64,000 bases of DNA, taken from NCBI RefSeq assembly GCF_014217565.1, contig NZ_CP043661.1:5456001-5520000 (forward strand), in the 5' to 3' direction. A program made the position numbers and the translations under genes. Below, one piece after another: positions 38,595-47,797 of this stretch. The notes under the pieces were generated by a model that saw only the letters and a list, made by a program, of their open reading frames with translations, was not told the DNA's origin and ran no database searches. Source of the stretch: Kribbella qitaiheensis (GTDB lineage Bacteria; Actinomycetota; Actinomycetes; Propionibacteriales; Kribbellaceae). Position 1 is the first letter of the stretch, and every line of letters starts with the position of its first letter.

Positions 38595-40916
38595 ATGACG
38601 ACGCTCTTCTCTCCAGATGAACTCCCGGTGCCGCTCGAGGAGCCCAAGAAGCATCGGCCCGACCCCGATGCCTTGCTCGAAGGGCTGAACCCGCAGCAGC
38701 GGGCGGCCGTCGTGCATGCGGGGAAGCCGCTGCTGGTGGTCGCCGGAGCAGGCTCGGGCAAGACGCGGGTGCTGACCCGCCGGATCGCTTATCTCCTGGC
38801 GGCGCGGGATGCGCATCCTGGCTCGATCCTGGCGATCACCTTCACCAACAAGGCCGCCGCCGAGATGCGCGAGCGGGTGGTGGAGGAGCTGGTCGGTCCG
38901 CGGGCCAAGCTGATGTGGGTCTCGACGTTCCACTCGTCCTGTGTGCGGATCCTGCGCCGCGACATCAAGCGGTTCGGGATCTCCTCGACGTTCTCGATCT
39001 ACGACGACACCGACTCGCGCCGGCTGATGACGCTGGTCTGCCGCGAGCTCGACCTGGACGTCAAGCGGTACAACCCGCGCGCCATCCTGAACTGGATCAG
39101 CACCCAGAAGAACGAGCTGATCGACCACGAGTCGGCGGCCTCGAAGACCTCCAACCATCTGGAGGAGACGTACGCCGAGTGCTACCGGATCTACCAGGAG
39201 CGGCTCGCGCAGGCGAACGCGCTGGACTTCGACGACCTGCTGATGACCACGGTCAACCTGCTGCAGGCGTTCCCCGAGGTCCGGGAGTACTACCGCAGAA
39301 GGTTCCGTCACGTCCTCGTCGACGAGTACCAGGACACCAACCACGCGCAGTACACGTTGATCCGTGAGCTCTGCGCCGCCCTCGAGCCGGGCCCGAACGA
39401 CGGTCCGATCAGTCCGCCGGCCGAGCTGATGGTGGTCGGTGACTCCGACCAGAGCATCTACGCCTTCCGCGGCGCGACGATCCGCAACATCCTCGCCTTC
39501 GAGGAGGACTTCGCCGGCGCCGAGACGATCCTGCTCGAGCAGAACTACCGCTCCACCCAGACGATCCTCTCGGCGGCGAACGCGGTGATCAGCCGCAACG
39601 AGGGCCGGATGGCGAAGAACCTGTGGTCCGACCAGGGCAAGGGCGAGCAGATCGCGGTGTACGTCGCCGACAACGAGCACGACGAGGCGCAGTTCGTCGC
39701 GGACGAGATCGACCGGCTGGCCGACGCCGACGGGGTGAAGCCGTCGGACGTGGCGGTGTTCTACCGGACCAACGCGCAGTCGCGGGTGTTCGAGGAAGTG
39801 TTCATCCGCACCGGCCATCCGTACAAGGTCGTCGGCGGTGTCCGGTTCTACGAGCGCAAGGAGGTCCGCGACGCGCTCGCGTACCTGAGGGTGCTGACGA
39901 ACCCCGAGGACACGGTCTCGCTGCGGCGGATCCTTAACGTCCCCAAGCGCGGCATCGGCGAGCGCGCCGAGGCGGCGATCGAAGCGCTGGCGCTGCGCGA
40001 CCGGATCACCTTCTCCGCGGCCCTCAGAAGGGCCCAGGAAGCACCGGCGATGGCCAGCCGGAGCGCCAACGCGGTGCAGGGCTTCGTCGACATCCTCGAC
40101 GAGCTGACCGCGATGGTCGACTCGGGTGCGCCACCGGACGACATCCTCGACGTCGCACTGCATCGCTCCGGGTACTACGAAGAGCTGCAGAAGTCACCGG
40201 ATCCGCAGGACGAGACCCGGCTGGAGAACCTGGACGAGTTCATCTCGGTCGCCCGCGAGTTCGTCGAGGAACGGACCGCGGCCGCCGAGCCGTCCGACCT
40301 GCAGGCGTTCCTGGAGCGGGTCGCGCTGGTCGCCGACGCGGACCAGATCCCGGATGCCGCCACCGACGGCGTCGTCACGCTGATGACGCTGCACACCGCC
40401 AAGGGTCTCGAGTTCCCGGTCGTGTTCCTGACCGGGATGGAGGACGGCGTCTTCCCGCACTCCCGGTCGCTCAACGACATGAAGGAGCTGGAGGAGGAAC
40501 GCCGGCTCGCGTACGTCGGGATCACCCGGGCGCGGCAGCGGCTGGCGATCTCCCGGGCCGCGGTCCGGTCGGCGTACGGCGCTCCGCAGCACAACCCGCC
40601 GTCCAGGTTCCTCGAGGAGATCCCGCCGGAGCTGCTCGACTGGCGCCGCGACGAGTCCGCGATCACCCGCTGGTCGGGGACCGGGACGTCGGGCTCCAGC
40701 GGAGTCAGCAGCCGCTGGGAGCCGGCTCGCCGGACCGCCGCCGACAAGGCCGTGATCAGCCTCAATCCGGGCGATCGCGTCGTCCACGACAGCTTCGGGA
40801 TGGGCACGGTCGTGGTGGTCCGCGGCGAGGGCCAGCAGTCCCAGGCGGACATCGATTTCGGCTCCGAGGGAGTCAAGCGTTTGCTGCTCCGCTACGCCCC
40901 GGTGGAAAAGATTTGA
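38595..40916 (+). CDS. pcrA: UvrD/PcrA-type DNA helicase
   Basis: 773 aa, full length. SF1A motifs in order: Q motif NPQQRAAV, Walker A AGAGSGKT, Ia ITFTNKAAAEM, Walker B VDEYQDTN, III VGDSDQSIYAFRGA, IV QNYRST, V LMTLHTAKGLEFPVV, VI AYVGITRARQRL. The C-terminus with DRVVHDSFGMGTVV is typical of PcrA/UvrD1 and contacts RNA polymerase. It works in excision repair and plasmid replication. ATG at 38595 follows a TAAGGTGGTGGGCG site. This is the start of the conserved block that leads to sucC/D and purN/H. Confidence 0.96.
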   Translation: MTTLFSPDELPVPLEEPKKHRPDPDALLEGLNPQQRAAVVHAGKPLLVVAGAGSGKTRVLTRRIAYLLAARDAHPGSILAITFTNKAAAEMRERVVEELVGPRAKLMWVSTFHSSCVRILRRDIKRFGISSTFSIYDDTDSRRLMTLVCRELDLDVKRYNPRAILNWISTQKNELIDHESAASKTSNHLEETYAECYRIYQERLAQANALDFDDLLMTTVNLLQAFPEVREYYRRRFRHVLVDEYQDTNHAQYTLIRELCAALEPGPNDGPISPPAELMVVGDSDQSIYAFRGATIRNILAFEEDFAGAETILLEQNYRSTQTILSAANAVISRNEGRMAKNLWSDQGKGEQIAVYVADNEHDEAQFVADEIDRLADADGVKPSDVAVFYRTNAQSRVFEEVFIRTGHPYKVVGGVRFYERKEVRDALAYLRVLTNPEDTVSLRRILNVPKRGIGERAEAAIEALALRDRITFSAALRRAQEAPAMASRSANAVQGFVDILDELTAMVDSGAPPDDILDVALHRSGYYEELQKSPDPQDETRLENLDEFISVAREFVEERTAAAEPSDLQAFLERVALVADADQIPDAATDGVVTLMTLHTAKGLEFPVVFLTGMEDGVFPHSRSLNDMKELEEERRLAYVGITRARQRLAISRAAVRSAYGAPQHNPPSRFLEEIPPELLDWRRDESAITRWSGTGTSGSSGVSSRWEPARRTAADKAVISLNPGDRVVHDSFGMGTVVVVRGEGQQSQADIDFGSEGVKRLLLRYAPVEKI

Positions 40917-40991
40917 GCCTTCGGCGTGCCGAATTGACCCAGCCCTGCGACAATCAGAACTTCGGCCCTCCCTGGACGAAGGTCCCAGCCC

Positions 40992-41555
40992 ATGCCCAAG
41001 GCAGCAGACGGTAACAACCGCCGGATCATCCTGGCGGGAGCGAACCCTGGCCTGCGGCTGTTCGACAAGGACGGCAAGGTCACCGCGTTCGCCTCGATCT
41101 GGATGGTCGACTGGTCGATCTGTGGCGCCGGGACGGCGGTCGTGCTCTGGTTCGACGGGATCGTCCGGGTGGTCTCCGAGGACGTCGACCTGGCCTCCTG
41201 GCTGGAGCGGTACTTCGTCCGCTCGTTCCTCGAGGTGCAAGGGCTGCCCTGGCACGAGCCGGCGGTGGAACGCGACCTGGTGCAGGTCTCGATGAACCTG
41301 GCCGACGGGCTCAGCGCGAAGGCCGCCGATATCCAGATCGAGATGAGCGGGGTGCTCGACCGCCGGCTGTTCGCGACCGACAACTTCCAGCTGGCCGACG
41401 GCCCGCACAGCCTCAGCCTGGTGATCGCCCCGGTCCGCGCCGCCACGGTCTCGATCGGCGGCGCCTCGGTCCCCGGCTTCGTCCAGGTCGACGGCTCGGC
41501 CGACCGCCCTGGTTCGTCCGCCTTCCTCACCACCGCCGAGGTCTGGCGCCGCTAA
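40992..41555 (+). CDS. Conserved hypothetical protein
   Basis: 187 aa. No signal peptide or membrane helix. The sequence alternates strands (RIILAGANPGLRLFDKDGKV, AVVLWFDGIVRVV, LSLVIAPVRAATVSIGGASV), suggesting a beta-sandwich. I do not recognise a named family. Codon use is normal for the genome. ATG at 40992 follows the helicase gene by 75 bp; it may be co-transcribed. Confidence 0.7.
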   Translation: MPKAADGNNRRIILAGANPGLRLFDKDGKVTAFASIWMVDWSICGAGTAVVLWFDGIVRVVSEDVDLASWLERYFVRSFLEVQGLPWHEPAVERDLVQVSMNLADGLSAKAADIQIEMSGVLDRRLFATDNFQLADGPHSLSLVIAPVRAATVSIGGASVPGFVQVDGSADRPGSSAFLTTAEVWRR

Positions 41556-41586
41556 CAGCCACCCGTACTGCGATGCGCCGCCCGCA

Positions 41587-42883
41587 CTACGAGGGCAGGG
41601 CCCACCACGTCTCCATCCGGGGAATCGCCGTCGCGGCCGGCCCCTCGATCGTCAACCGGCTAGCGCGGAACAGGAACGTGGCGATCCCGGCCGCTCCCTG
41701 CATCCAGCCGATTCCCGGCGGCAGCAGCGGCTCCTCCGCCTTGTGCTCGACGAAGCGCCAATAGGCATACGGCCCGTCCCGGACGACGCGTTCGACCAAC
41801 GTGTCCGCGAGCTGTAGCGCGAAGTTGAGATCGTCCTTCTCGCCCGACCGAAGCCAAGAGTCCAGGAAGATGTCGCCTACCCCCGCAGTACCGCAGCAGC
41901 GCCCGTCGTTGTCCCAGAAGCCCGGGGAGACCCGCGCCGGCAGGCCCGAAGTACGGACGCTGTGCAGGCATCGACGGTGCCAGCGCAGCGGCGATTCTCC
42001 GGCGATTTCCATCACCCCGGCGTGGTCCAGTGCGAGGAACAGCAGGGACGTCCCCGAAGCCCCGTGGCACCAGTTGTAGGTGTACTTGTCCTCGTTCGAC
42101 TCCTCGTCCGGGATGTACCGCGGAACGATGAAACCCTGGCCGTCGGTTACACCGACCGACACCAGGTACTTCGCGCCGTCGGCGGCCCGCGGCCGTCAGC
42201 TCCGGGCGGTCGAGCTCAGCTCCGGCGAGAGCGAGCACGGCCGCGACGCCGGCGACGCCGTGAGACAGGTTCGGCATCTGGGTGAAGGGCCGGTCGGCCA
42301 CGAAGCGGGTGGGGACGAACGGCCAGTTGGTTCCACCGGACGCGGGCTCGGCCTCGGCCAGCAGGATGTCCGCGGCCCGGTCGGCCAGCTCGCGAGCCTC
42401 CTCCACGCCATGCCGCAGCGCCCACAAGGCCCCCAGCAGGACTCCGCCGGTGCCGAGCGTGAGGTCGTTCAGCCGCGAGCCGGGGAGAGCCCGTGGCGGC
42501 TTGATGATGGTCTGTGGCCAGCCGTCAGGCTCGGCGAGTTCCGACAACCGCCGTAGGGCGTCTGCTGTGCCAGGGATCCCGAGTGCGGTGAAGACGCCGA
42601 TCGCGCTGACCAGGCCGTCGAAGTAGGTGTAGCCGGTCATGGTCGGCACCTGGCAGCGCAGCCGCTCGCCGATCGCGTCGACCAACTGCTGCTCCTCGGC
42701 TGTCCATGGCCGGGAGAGCCGGATCTCGGCCAGCGCATGCACCAGGCCGCCGGTGCCGGTGTACATCCCTTCGCGGTCCTCGGGATCCGCCGATTCCGGG
42801 ATCCACGGACCGTCGGCCCAGCGAACCTGGTCCAGCACCCATCGCCAGGCGGCGTCGGCGACAACGCGATGAGCTGACGTCAT
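41587..42883 (-). CDS. LanC-like protein, one surplus base in the middle
   Basis: About 431 aa after correction. The alpha-toroid repeats of LanC are seen as MYTGTGGLVHALAEI, LTLGTGGVLLGALWAL, NLSHGVAGVAAVLALAG, NWCHGASGTSLLFLAL and RCCGTAGVGDIFLDSW; the two Cys-containing turns (CHG and CCG) give the zinc ligands. The frame breaks at 42184-42190 (GCGGGCC on the coding strand), where dropping one base gives TAAAADGAKYLVSVGV. LanC proteins cyclise lanthipeptides, but no precursor peptide or dehydratase lies next to it, so it may be a eukaryote-like LanCL-type protein. Coupled to the upstream DUF6886-like gene by overlap. Confidence 0.75.
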
Positions 42884-43437
42884 CGACCAATCGTGTCATC
42901 GGACGAGGACTGCGCAGGGCGCGGTACGGCGTTGCGCAGCCGGATACCGCTGAACTCCAGCGTGCTGCCGACCACGGCGTCCCAGAAGTCGTGCAGCTGC
43001 GGCAGAACGCGGAGCTGGATCCCGGCCTCGGCATGCAGCTCGAACAGGTCGCCGACCCGCTCCGGAGGCCCCAGTGGCTCCACGTCGGCGGTCGCGACGA
43101 CCGCGGCGTCGGCTTCCTCGAAAGGCTCGGCCGGCAGCCGGTAGGCGTACAGCTCGACCGTCCGGATTGCCTCGAGCCAGCCGTACTCGATCGCGTGGAC
43201 GCGGGTGCCGCTGCCGTCGCCGATGATGCGGAGCCGGTCGGCGTCGGTGGTCTTCGGGCCGACCCACGCCATCGCGCGGGGGCACTGCCGGGGGAACCAG
43301 TAGTCGGGCGCACGATCGTGGCCGACCGCCCAGACGTACGGGGTTGTCCTCACCGTGGTCGGGGCCAGATGTGGGCTGAACCGACGAATGGTCGGATCTT
43401 CGGAGAAATGCAGAACTTCACCAGCTGCCGGACGCAT
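42880..43437 (-). CDS. DUF6886-like conserved protein
   Basis: 185 aa. The pattern LHFSEDPTIRRFSPHLAP, followed by VWAVGHDRAPDYWFPRQCPR and VHAIEYGWLEAIRTVELYAY, matches the DUF6886 family as I know it. No catalytic role is established. The ATG at 43437 (MRPAAGEVLHFSED) starts right before the family core. Its stop overlaps the start of the LanC-like gene, so the two are co-translated, an association worth noting. Confidence 0.75.
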   Translation of the reverse strand: MRPAAGEVLHFSEDPTIRRFSPHLAPTTVRTTPYVWAVGHDRAPDYWFPRQCPRAMAWVGPKTTDADRLRIIGDGSGTRVHAIEYGWLEAIRTVELYAYRLPAEPFEEADAAVVATADVEPLGPPERVGDLFELHAEAGIQLRVLPQLHDFWDAVVGSTLEFSGIRLRNAVPRPAQSSSDDTIGR

Positions 43438-43492
43438 GCGCGGCAGCCTAGTCAGCGGCGGGACCCGCCCGCCAAACGTTGAGCGCTGAGGG

Positions 43493-44374
43493 TCAGGGCT
43501 TGAGGCCGCAGTGGTTGCGGAGCCACGGCATCGGGTCGATCGGGTCGCCACCGTCGGGGCGGACCTCGAAGTGCAGGTGCGGGCCGGTGGTGTTGCCGGT
43601 GACGCCGACCGCGCCGACCTGGTCGCCGGCGTACACGGTCTCGCCGACGGACACGCTGAACTTCGACATGTGGTTGTACCAGGTCTCGGTACCGTCCTCG
43701 TGCCGGATCCGGACCTGCCGGCCGTAGGCGCCGGCGAACTCGGCGCTCAGTACGACACCCTTCATCACCGAGCGGATCGGCGTACCGACCGGGGCGGCGA
43801 AGTCGGTGCCGGTGTGGTTGCGGGCCCAGCGGCCGCCGGCCTGACCGAAGCCTGCGGTGATGTGGTAGCCGGAGATCATCATTTCGCAGCGGGTGGCGGA
43901 GGTGCGTGCGTTCTCGGCCGCGAACTTGGCGGCGGCCAGAGCCGCGGCGCGCTTGGAGGTCAGTGCCCGGGTGGCGTCGAGCTTGGCGGCCCGGGCCTTC
44001 GCGAACCTGTCGGCCGCGGCCTGCTTCTTGTTCGAGTCGGCGCCGGTGAGTTCGACGCGGGAGGAGTCGCGGGTGGCCAGCTGGCGCCGCTCGATCCGGG
44101 CCGTGGTGACCTCGGAGAGCTGGTTGTCGCCCAGATTCAGCGCGGCGAGGTTGATCGCCGAGTTCGCCTGGGTGGGCGAGGCCAGCGAGCTGTAACTGAA
44201 GCCGACAGCTCCAGCCGCAGCTGCGAGCGCTGCGGTCAAACCGACGATCTGGGTACTACTCGGGGTGTTACGCCGGGCTACACGATGCTTTGCACTGTGA
44301 CGCGCAGCGTTGGCTTTCTGCTGCGCAGCATTGCCTGGCGTGACGCGGCTGGCCGCGGCACGGTGCTGGGACAC
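43493..44374 (-). CDS. M23 family peptidase (LytM domain), membrane anchored
   Basis: 293 aa. A long basic cytoplasmic N-terminus (1-40), one helix (about 44-66, VGLTAALAAAAGAVGFSYSSLA), a helical Ala/Lys/Arg-rich stalk (about 95-160), and a LytM domain with the zinc ligands in HTGTDFAAPVGTP (H and D) and HLHFEVRPDG (second HxH). It cleaves peptidoglycan cross-bridges or regulates amidases outside the membrane. GTG at 44374 chosen; ribosome site weak (AAAGG). Position next to the UvrD helicase block matches the mycobacterial order. Confidence 0.9.
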   Translation of the reverse strand: MSQHRAAASRVTPGNAAQQKANAARHSAKHRVARRNTPSSTQIVGLTAALAAAAGAVGFSYSSLASPTQANSAINLAALNLGDNQLSEVTTARIERRQLATRDSSRVELTGADSNKKQAAADRFAKARAAKLDATRALTSKRAAALAAAKFAAENARTSATRCEMMISGYHITAGFGQAGGRWARNHTGTDFAAPVGTPIRSVMKGVVLSAEFAGAYGRQVRIRHEDGTETWYNHMSKFSVSVGETVYAGDQVGAVGVTGNTTGPHLHFEVRPDGGDPIDPMPWLRNHCGLKP

Positions 44375-44377
44375 AAC

Positions 44378-44442
44378 GTGGCCTTTCGGTCACAGGGGAG
44401 GGGCACTGTCCACTCCCGCAAGGATTTATTCCCCGTGGGAGT
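44378..44442 (-). promoter_or_regulatory. Structured 5' leader of the M23 peptidase gene
   Basis: On the minus strand, the leader contains ACTCCC (44442-44437) pairing with GGGAGT (44417-44412) around a 19-nt loop, and close to the start codon GTGACC GAAA GGCCAC (44393-44378), a stem with a GNRA tetraloop. M23/NlpC-type gene leaders in actinobacteria often carry riboswitches, but I do not recognise the c-di-AMP (ydaO) consensus here. Weak evidence. Confidence 0.3.
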
Positions 44443-44583
44443 TCAAGCACCATAACGGACGGGTCACGAGCCCACAAACCCCGCCACCCCTTTTTCGGGG
44501 TCTCCTTCACGAAACCTTTGCATGCGCGGCTGCACGTGCATCCGCTCTGAGCGTCGAACCCGCTGCCGAGTCAGCGAAACTCG

Positions 44584-45486
44584 TTAGGCAACTGTGTCCT
44601 GTTCGTCGAGATGTGACAGCACGCCGGTGATCTGGTGGACGACTTCGCCGTGGAACGGCAGCGACAGGTGCCCGACGCCGTTGACCCGGATGTTGCGCGC
44701 GGTGAGATCGGGATGACTGAGCCGGGCCCGCCGCTGCGGCACGATCAGCTGGTCGACGTCGCTGTAGAACGCGACGAACCTGGTCCGGCAGCCCGGCGCC
44801 GGCTCGGCCAGCTCGGCCATCAGGTCGCTGTCCGGCCGGAGCTGCTTCACCAGCGGCCAGGGCAGCAGCCGCGCGGCCACGGTGCCCTGGTGCGGCGTCC
44901 CGAGCGTCACGCAGGTGTGCACCCGCTGATCCCCGCCGAGCCGCTGGACGTAGTACCGCGCGATCAGTCCGCCCAGGCTGTGCCCGACCACGTGGATCTG
45001 CTCGGAGCCGGTCTCCTCGCAGATCTTCTCGATCTCGGCGCCGAGGCGTTCGGCCGTACTGCGGACGTCGAGCGTCAGCGGCGAGTAGGAGAAGGTGTGG
45101 ATCCGGGTGAAGCCGCGCCGGAGCAACTGGCGGCGCATCAGGGCGAACACGGTGTGGTTGTCGATGATCCCGTGCGCGAGCAGGATCGGCGTACCGGCCG
45201 CCTCGACGTCGCCGACCAGGAGACCGCGCTGGGCCGGGGTGAGTCCGGCTAGGTTGAGCCGGTCGGCCTGGTGCCGCGAGCCGCCGACCAGGCCGAGCGG
45301 GTACATCGCCAGATGGGTGGTGATCCAGCCGATCTCGACGGCGGCACCTTGGATGACTCGCGGCGACAGCGCCGAGCGCGCGCCGTACTTGAGTCCGTCG
45401 AGCGCCTCCCGGATGCTGCTCCGGGTGGCCTCTTCGGTGAGGTCAGCGGCCGGGTTCTCCGGTGGCTGGACGGCTTCGGCGCTCAT
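44584..45486 (-). CDS. Alpha/beta-fold lipase/esterase
   Basis: 300 aa. The core begins with PILLAHGIIDNHTVFALM (HG oxyanion region), then the elbow IHVVGHSLGGLIARYYVQRLG, TLGTPHQGTVAARLLP as in triacylglycerol lipases, DVDQLIVPQRRARLSHPD carrying the acid, and the catalytic His in NGVGHLSLPFHGEVV. No signal peptide, so cytoplasmic or peripheral. The ATG at 45486 (MSAEAVQPPE) has GAGGAGACGCCG upstream; two other starts are weaker. Confidence 0.85.
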   Translation of the reverse strand: MSAEAVQPPENPAADLTEEATRSSIREALDGLKYGARSALSPRVIQGAAVEIGWITTHLAMYPLGLVGGSRHQADRLNLAGLTPAQRGLLVGDVEAAGTPILLAHGIIDNHTVFALMRRQLLRRGFTRIHTFSYSPLTLDVRSTAERLGAEIEKICEETGSEQIHVVGHSLGGLIARYYVQRLGGDQRVHTCVTLGTPHQGTVAARLLPWPLVKQLRPDSDLMAELAEPAPGCRTRFVAFYSDVDQLIVPQRRARLSHPDLTARNIRVNGVGHLSLPFHGEVVHQITGVLSHLDEQDTVA

Positions 45487-45658
45487 CGGCGTCTCCTCAG
45501 GCAATCAGACCTCCGCGGTACTGGTCCGATCTCTTTCCACGGTAACCGGTTCCCCGTTCGCGTGGCCGGGGACACACACCACCGTGTCTTATCCGTGAGG
45601 TGCGGCTCGGATAGCCTGCGACTTGTCCTGGGCACTCAAAAAGAAGGAGCCTGCGAGC

Positions 45659-46075
45659 ATGTCAGCCACGAGCCCTTTGAGAGTCGTCGTCGCCAAGCCG
45701 GGACTGGACGGCCATGACCGGGGCGCGAAAGTGGTCGCCCGGGCGCTCCGCGATGCCGGTATGGAGGTCATCTACACCGGGCTGCACCAGACGCCCGAGC
45801 AGATCGTCGAGACGGCGATCGCCGAGGACGCGGACGCGATCGGCATGTCCGTGCTGTCCGGCGCGCACATGACCCTGTTCAAGAAGGTCCGCGAGCTGCT
45901 CACCGAGCGGGACGCGGACGACATCGTGGTGTTCGGCGGCGGGATCATCCCGGACGCCGACCTGCAGCCGCTGGCCGAGCTCGGCGTGCACAAGATCTTC
46001 ACTCCCGGCGCGACCACCACCGAGATCGTCGAGTGGGTCCGTGGCAACGTGGGCGACGCCTCAGCCACCGCCTGA
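45659..46075 (+). CDS. Stand-alone cobalamin-binding protein (methylmalonyl-CoA mutase small-subunit type)
   Basis: 138 aa. It begins [20 protein letters not shown] with the DxHxxG motif (DGHDRG), in which His is the lower axial ligand of B12. [14 protein letters not shown] (the SxL motif) and [15 protein letters not shown] (the GG motif) complete the domain. It is the C-terminal domain of methylmalonyl/isobutyryl-CoA mutase as a separate subunit (IcmB/McmA2-like). The catalytic subunit is not in the window. ATG at 45659 with GAAGGAG ten bases upstream. Confidence 0.9.
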   Translation: MSATSPLRVVVAKPGLDGHDRGAKVVARALRDAGMEVIYTGLHQTPEQIVETAIAEDADAIGMSVLSGAHMTLFKKVRELLTERDADDIVVFGGGIIPDADLQPLAELGVHKIFTPGATTTEIVEWVRGNVGDASATA

Positions 46076-46148
46076 GCCTCTACCGCCTGAGCCCCTACCG
46101 CCTGCCGTACCGCGGCGACTCTCCGCAGCGGTTCGGGTTAGTTACTAA

Positions 46149-46161
46149 TCGGTAATACCGA
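46149..46161. promoter_or_regulatory. Palindrome TCGGTA-A-TACCGA upstream of the sugar ABC operon
   Basis: TCGGTA and TACCGA flank one central A, within an A/T-rich patch (46138-46185) unusual for the genome and about 220 bp upstream of the binding-protein gene. The symmetrical core GGTAATACC resembles a GntR- or ROK/LacI-type operator. The rest of the 308-bp gap (46076-46383) shows no gene. Regulator unknown. Confidence 0.4.
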
Positions 46162-46383
46162 ATCGTTAAGAAATACCTGGTTGTGCGGAGTCCCGAATCG
46201 CGGTCGCATACAGGCATGCGTTCGTTTCGGGCATGACGCCCGGGTTCGATGAGGTGTGTGGCTCAGGACACATCGCCCCCGTTCTCGGTTACTGTCCGGA
46301 TAGGGCGGCTCGCAGGACGGTGGGGGACTGCGACCCAACGACGCAGGACCAAGTGAGTCCCATCGGGAGAGGGCAGGTACACG

Positions 46384-47700
46384 ATGAGGTTTGAACGATC
46401 ACACACACGCCGGGCTGTGGCCTTGGGCGTCGCGGGCAGCCTGGTGTTGCTCGCGTCCGCGTGTGGCGGTGACGACGGGAGCAGCGGTGGCTCGTCCGGG
46501 GGCGCGGGCGCACTGGAGGGGCGCGGCCCGATCACCTTTGCCACCGGCAAGGACACCTCGGGATTCCTGCCGAAGCAGGTCGCGGCATGGAACTCGCAGC
46601 ACCCGACCGAGAAGGTCGAGATCAAGGAACTGCCAGAAGACGCCGACGCGCAGCGCCAGCAGATGGTGCAGAACGCGCAGAACAAGTCGGACGCCTTCAG
46701 CGTTCTCAACATGGACGTCGTCTGGACGTCGGAGTTCGCGGCCAACCAGTGGATCACCCAGATCCCCGAGGACAAGGTCCCGGACCTGGGGAAGTTGATC
46801 CCGGCAACGGTCGAGACCGCGAAGTACCGCGACAAGCTGTACGCGGTGCCGATCACCTCCGACGGCGGACTGCTCTACTACCGGTCCGACCTGCTCACCA
46901 AGGCCGGCGTCGAGGCGCCGAAGACCTGGGACGAGATGCTGGCCGCCTGCCTCAAGGTCCAGGCGCTGCCTGAGGCCAAGGGGATGAGCTGCTACGCGGG
47001 CCAGTTCGAGAAGTACGAAGGCCTGACGGTGAACTTCTCCGAGGCGATCAACTCGGCGGGCGGTGTGATCGTCGACAAGGACGGCAAGCCGAACGTCGAC
47101 ACCCCGGAGGCACTGGCCGGACTGCAGGAGCTGACCAAGGGCTTCTCCACCGGCGCCATCCCGAAGGCCGCGGTCACCTACAAGGAAGAGGAGAGCCGCC
47201 GCGCTTTCCAGGAGGGCAAGCTGCTCTTCCTGCGCAACTGGCCGTACGTCTACGCGCTGGCCGGCAAGACCGACGGCTCGTCGAAGATCGCCGGCAAGTT
47301 CGGTGTCGCTCCGCTGCCGGGTAAGACCGGTCCGGGCGTCTCCTCGCTGGGTGGCCACGACTACGCGATCAGCCAGTTCGCCAAGAACAAGGCGACCGCG
47401 GTGGACTTCATCAACTTCATGGCCAGTGAAGAGCGCCAGAAGGCGAACATCCAGGGCACCTCGCAGGCACCGACGTACGCGTCCCTGTACGACGACCCCG
47501 AGCTGACCAAGGCGTTCCCGTACCTGGCTCCGCTGAAGGCCTCGATCCTCGGTGCGCAGCCGCGGCCGCGGGTGGTCAAGTACGGCGACGTGACGGCGGC
47601 GATCCAGACGGCGGCGTACGACGCGCTGAAGAACGGCAAGGATCCCAAGCAGGCCCTTTCCGAACTGCAGACCAAGCTGAGCACACTCATCACTCAGTGA
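46384..47700 (+). CDS. Sugar ABC transporter substrate-binding lipoprotein
   Basis: 438 aa. Lipoprotein signal with lipobox LASAC, Cys27 (signal 1-26). Mature part: periplasmic-binding-protein type 2 of the maltose/oligosaccharide group (KVEIKELPEDADAQRQQMVQ, YAVPITSDGGLLYYRSDLL, KAGVEAPKTWDEMLAA, FLRNWPYVYALAG). It hands the sugar to the two permeases that follow. A stable hairpin lies after the stop, before the first permease. No ATPase gene in the cluster, so a shared MsiK-type ATPase is probably used. Confidence 0.95.
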   Translation: MRFERSHTRRAVALGVAGSLVLLASACGGDDGSSGGSSGGAGALEGRGPITFATGKDTSGFLPKQVAAWNSQHPTEKVEIKELPEDADAQRQQMVQNAQNKSDAFSVLNMDVVWTSEFAANQWITQIPEDKVPDLGKLIPATVETAKYRDKLYAVPITSDGGLLYYRSDLLTKAGVEAPKTWDEMLAACLKVQALPEAKGMSCYAGQFEKYEGLTVNFSEAINSAGGVIVDKDGKPNVDTPEALAGLQELTKGFSTGAIPKAAVTYKEEESRRAFQEGKLLFLRNWPYVYALAGKTDGSSKIAGKFGVAPLPGKTGPGVSSLGGHDYAISQFAKNKATAVDFINFMASEERQKANIQGTSQAPTYASLYDDPELTKAFPYLAPLKASILGAQPRPRVVKYGDVTAAIQTAAYDALKNGKDPKQALSELQTKLSTLITQ

Positions 47701-47707
47701 CGTAGAT

Positions 47708-47753
47708 GGTCGGGGCCGGTGTGTAGCGATCCCGCTGCGCGCCGGCCCCGACC
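47708..47753 (+). promoter_or_regulatory. Intercistronic hairpin between binding protein and permease genes
   Basis: GGTCGGGGCCGG at 47708-47719 pairs with CCGGCCCCGACC at 47742-47753, followed by a second small hairpin (CCCGGGC-CTG-GCCCGGG, 47763-47779). Such stems downstream of a binding-protein gene commonly stabilise its mRNA or partly stop transcription, giving more binding protein than permease. A ribosome site (AAGGAGG) follows. Confidence 0.6.
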
Positions 47754-47797
47754 TGTCCCTACCCCGGGCCTGGCCCGGGAACCAAAAGGAGGCAGCG

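Noticed and set aside
44378-44470. c-di-AMP (ydaO) riboswitch before the M23 peptidase gene
   Set aside because: The leader is structured, but I cannot find the conserved ydaO core; kept only as a low-confidence structured leader.
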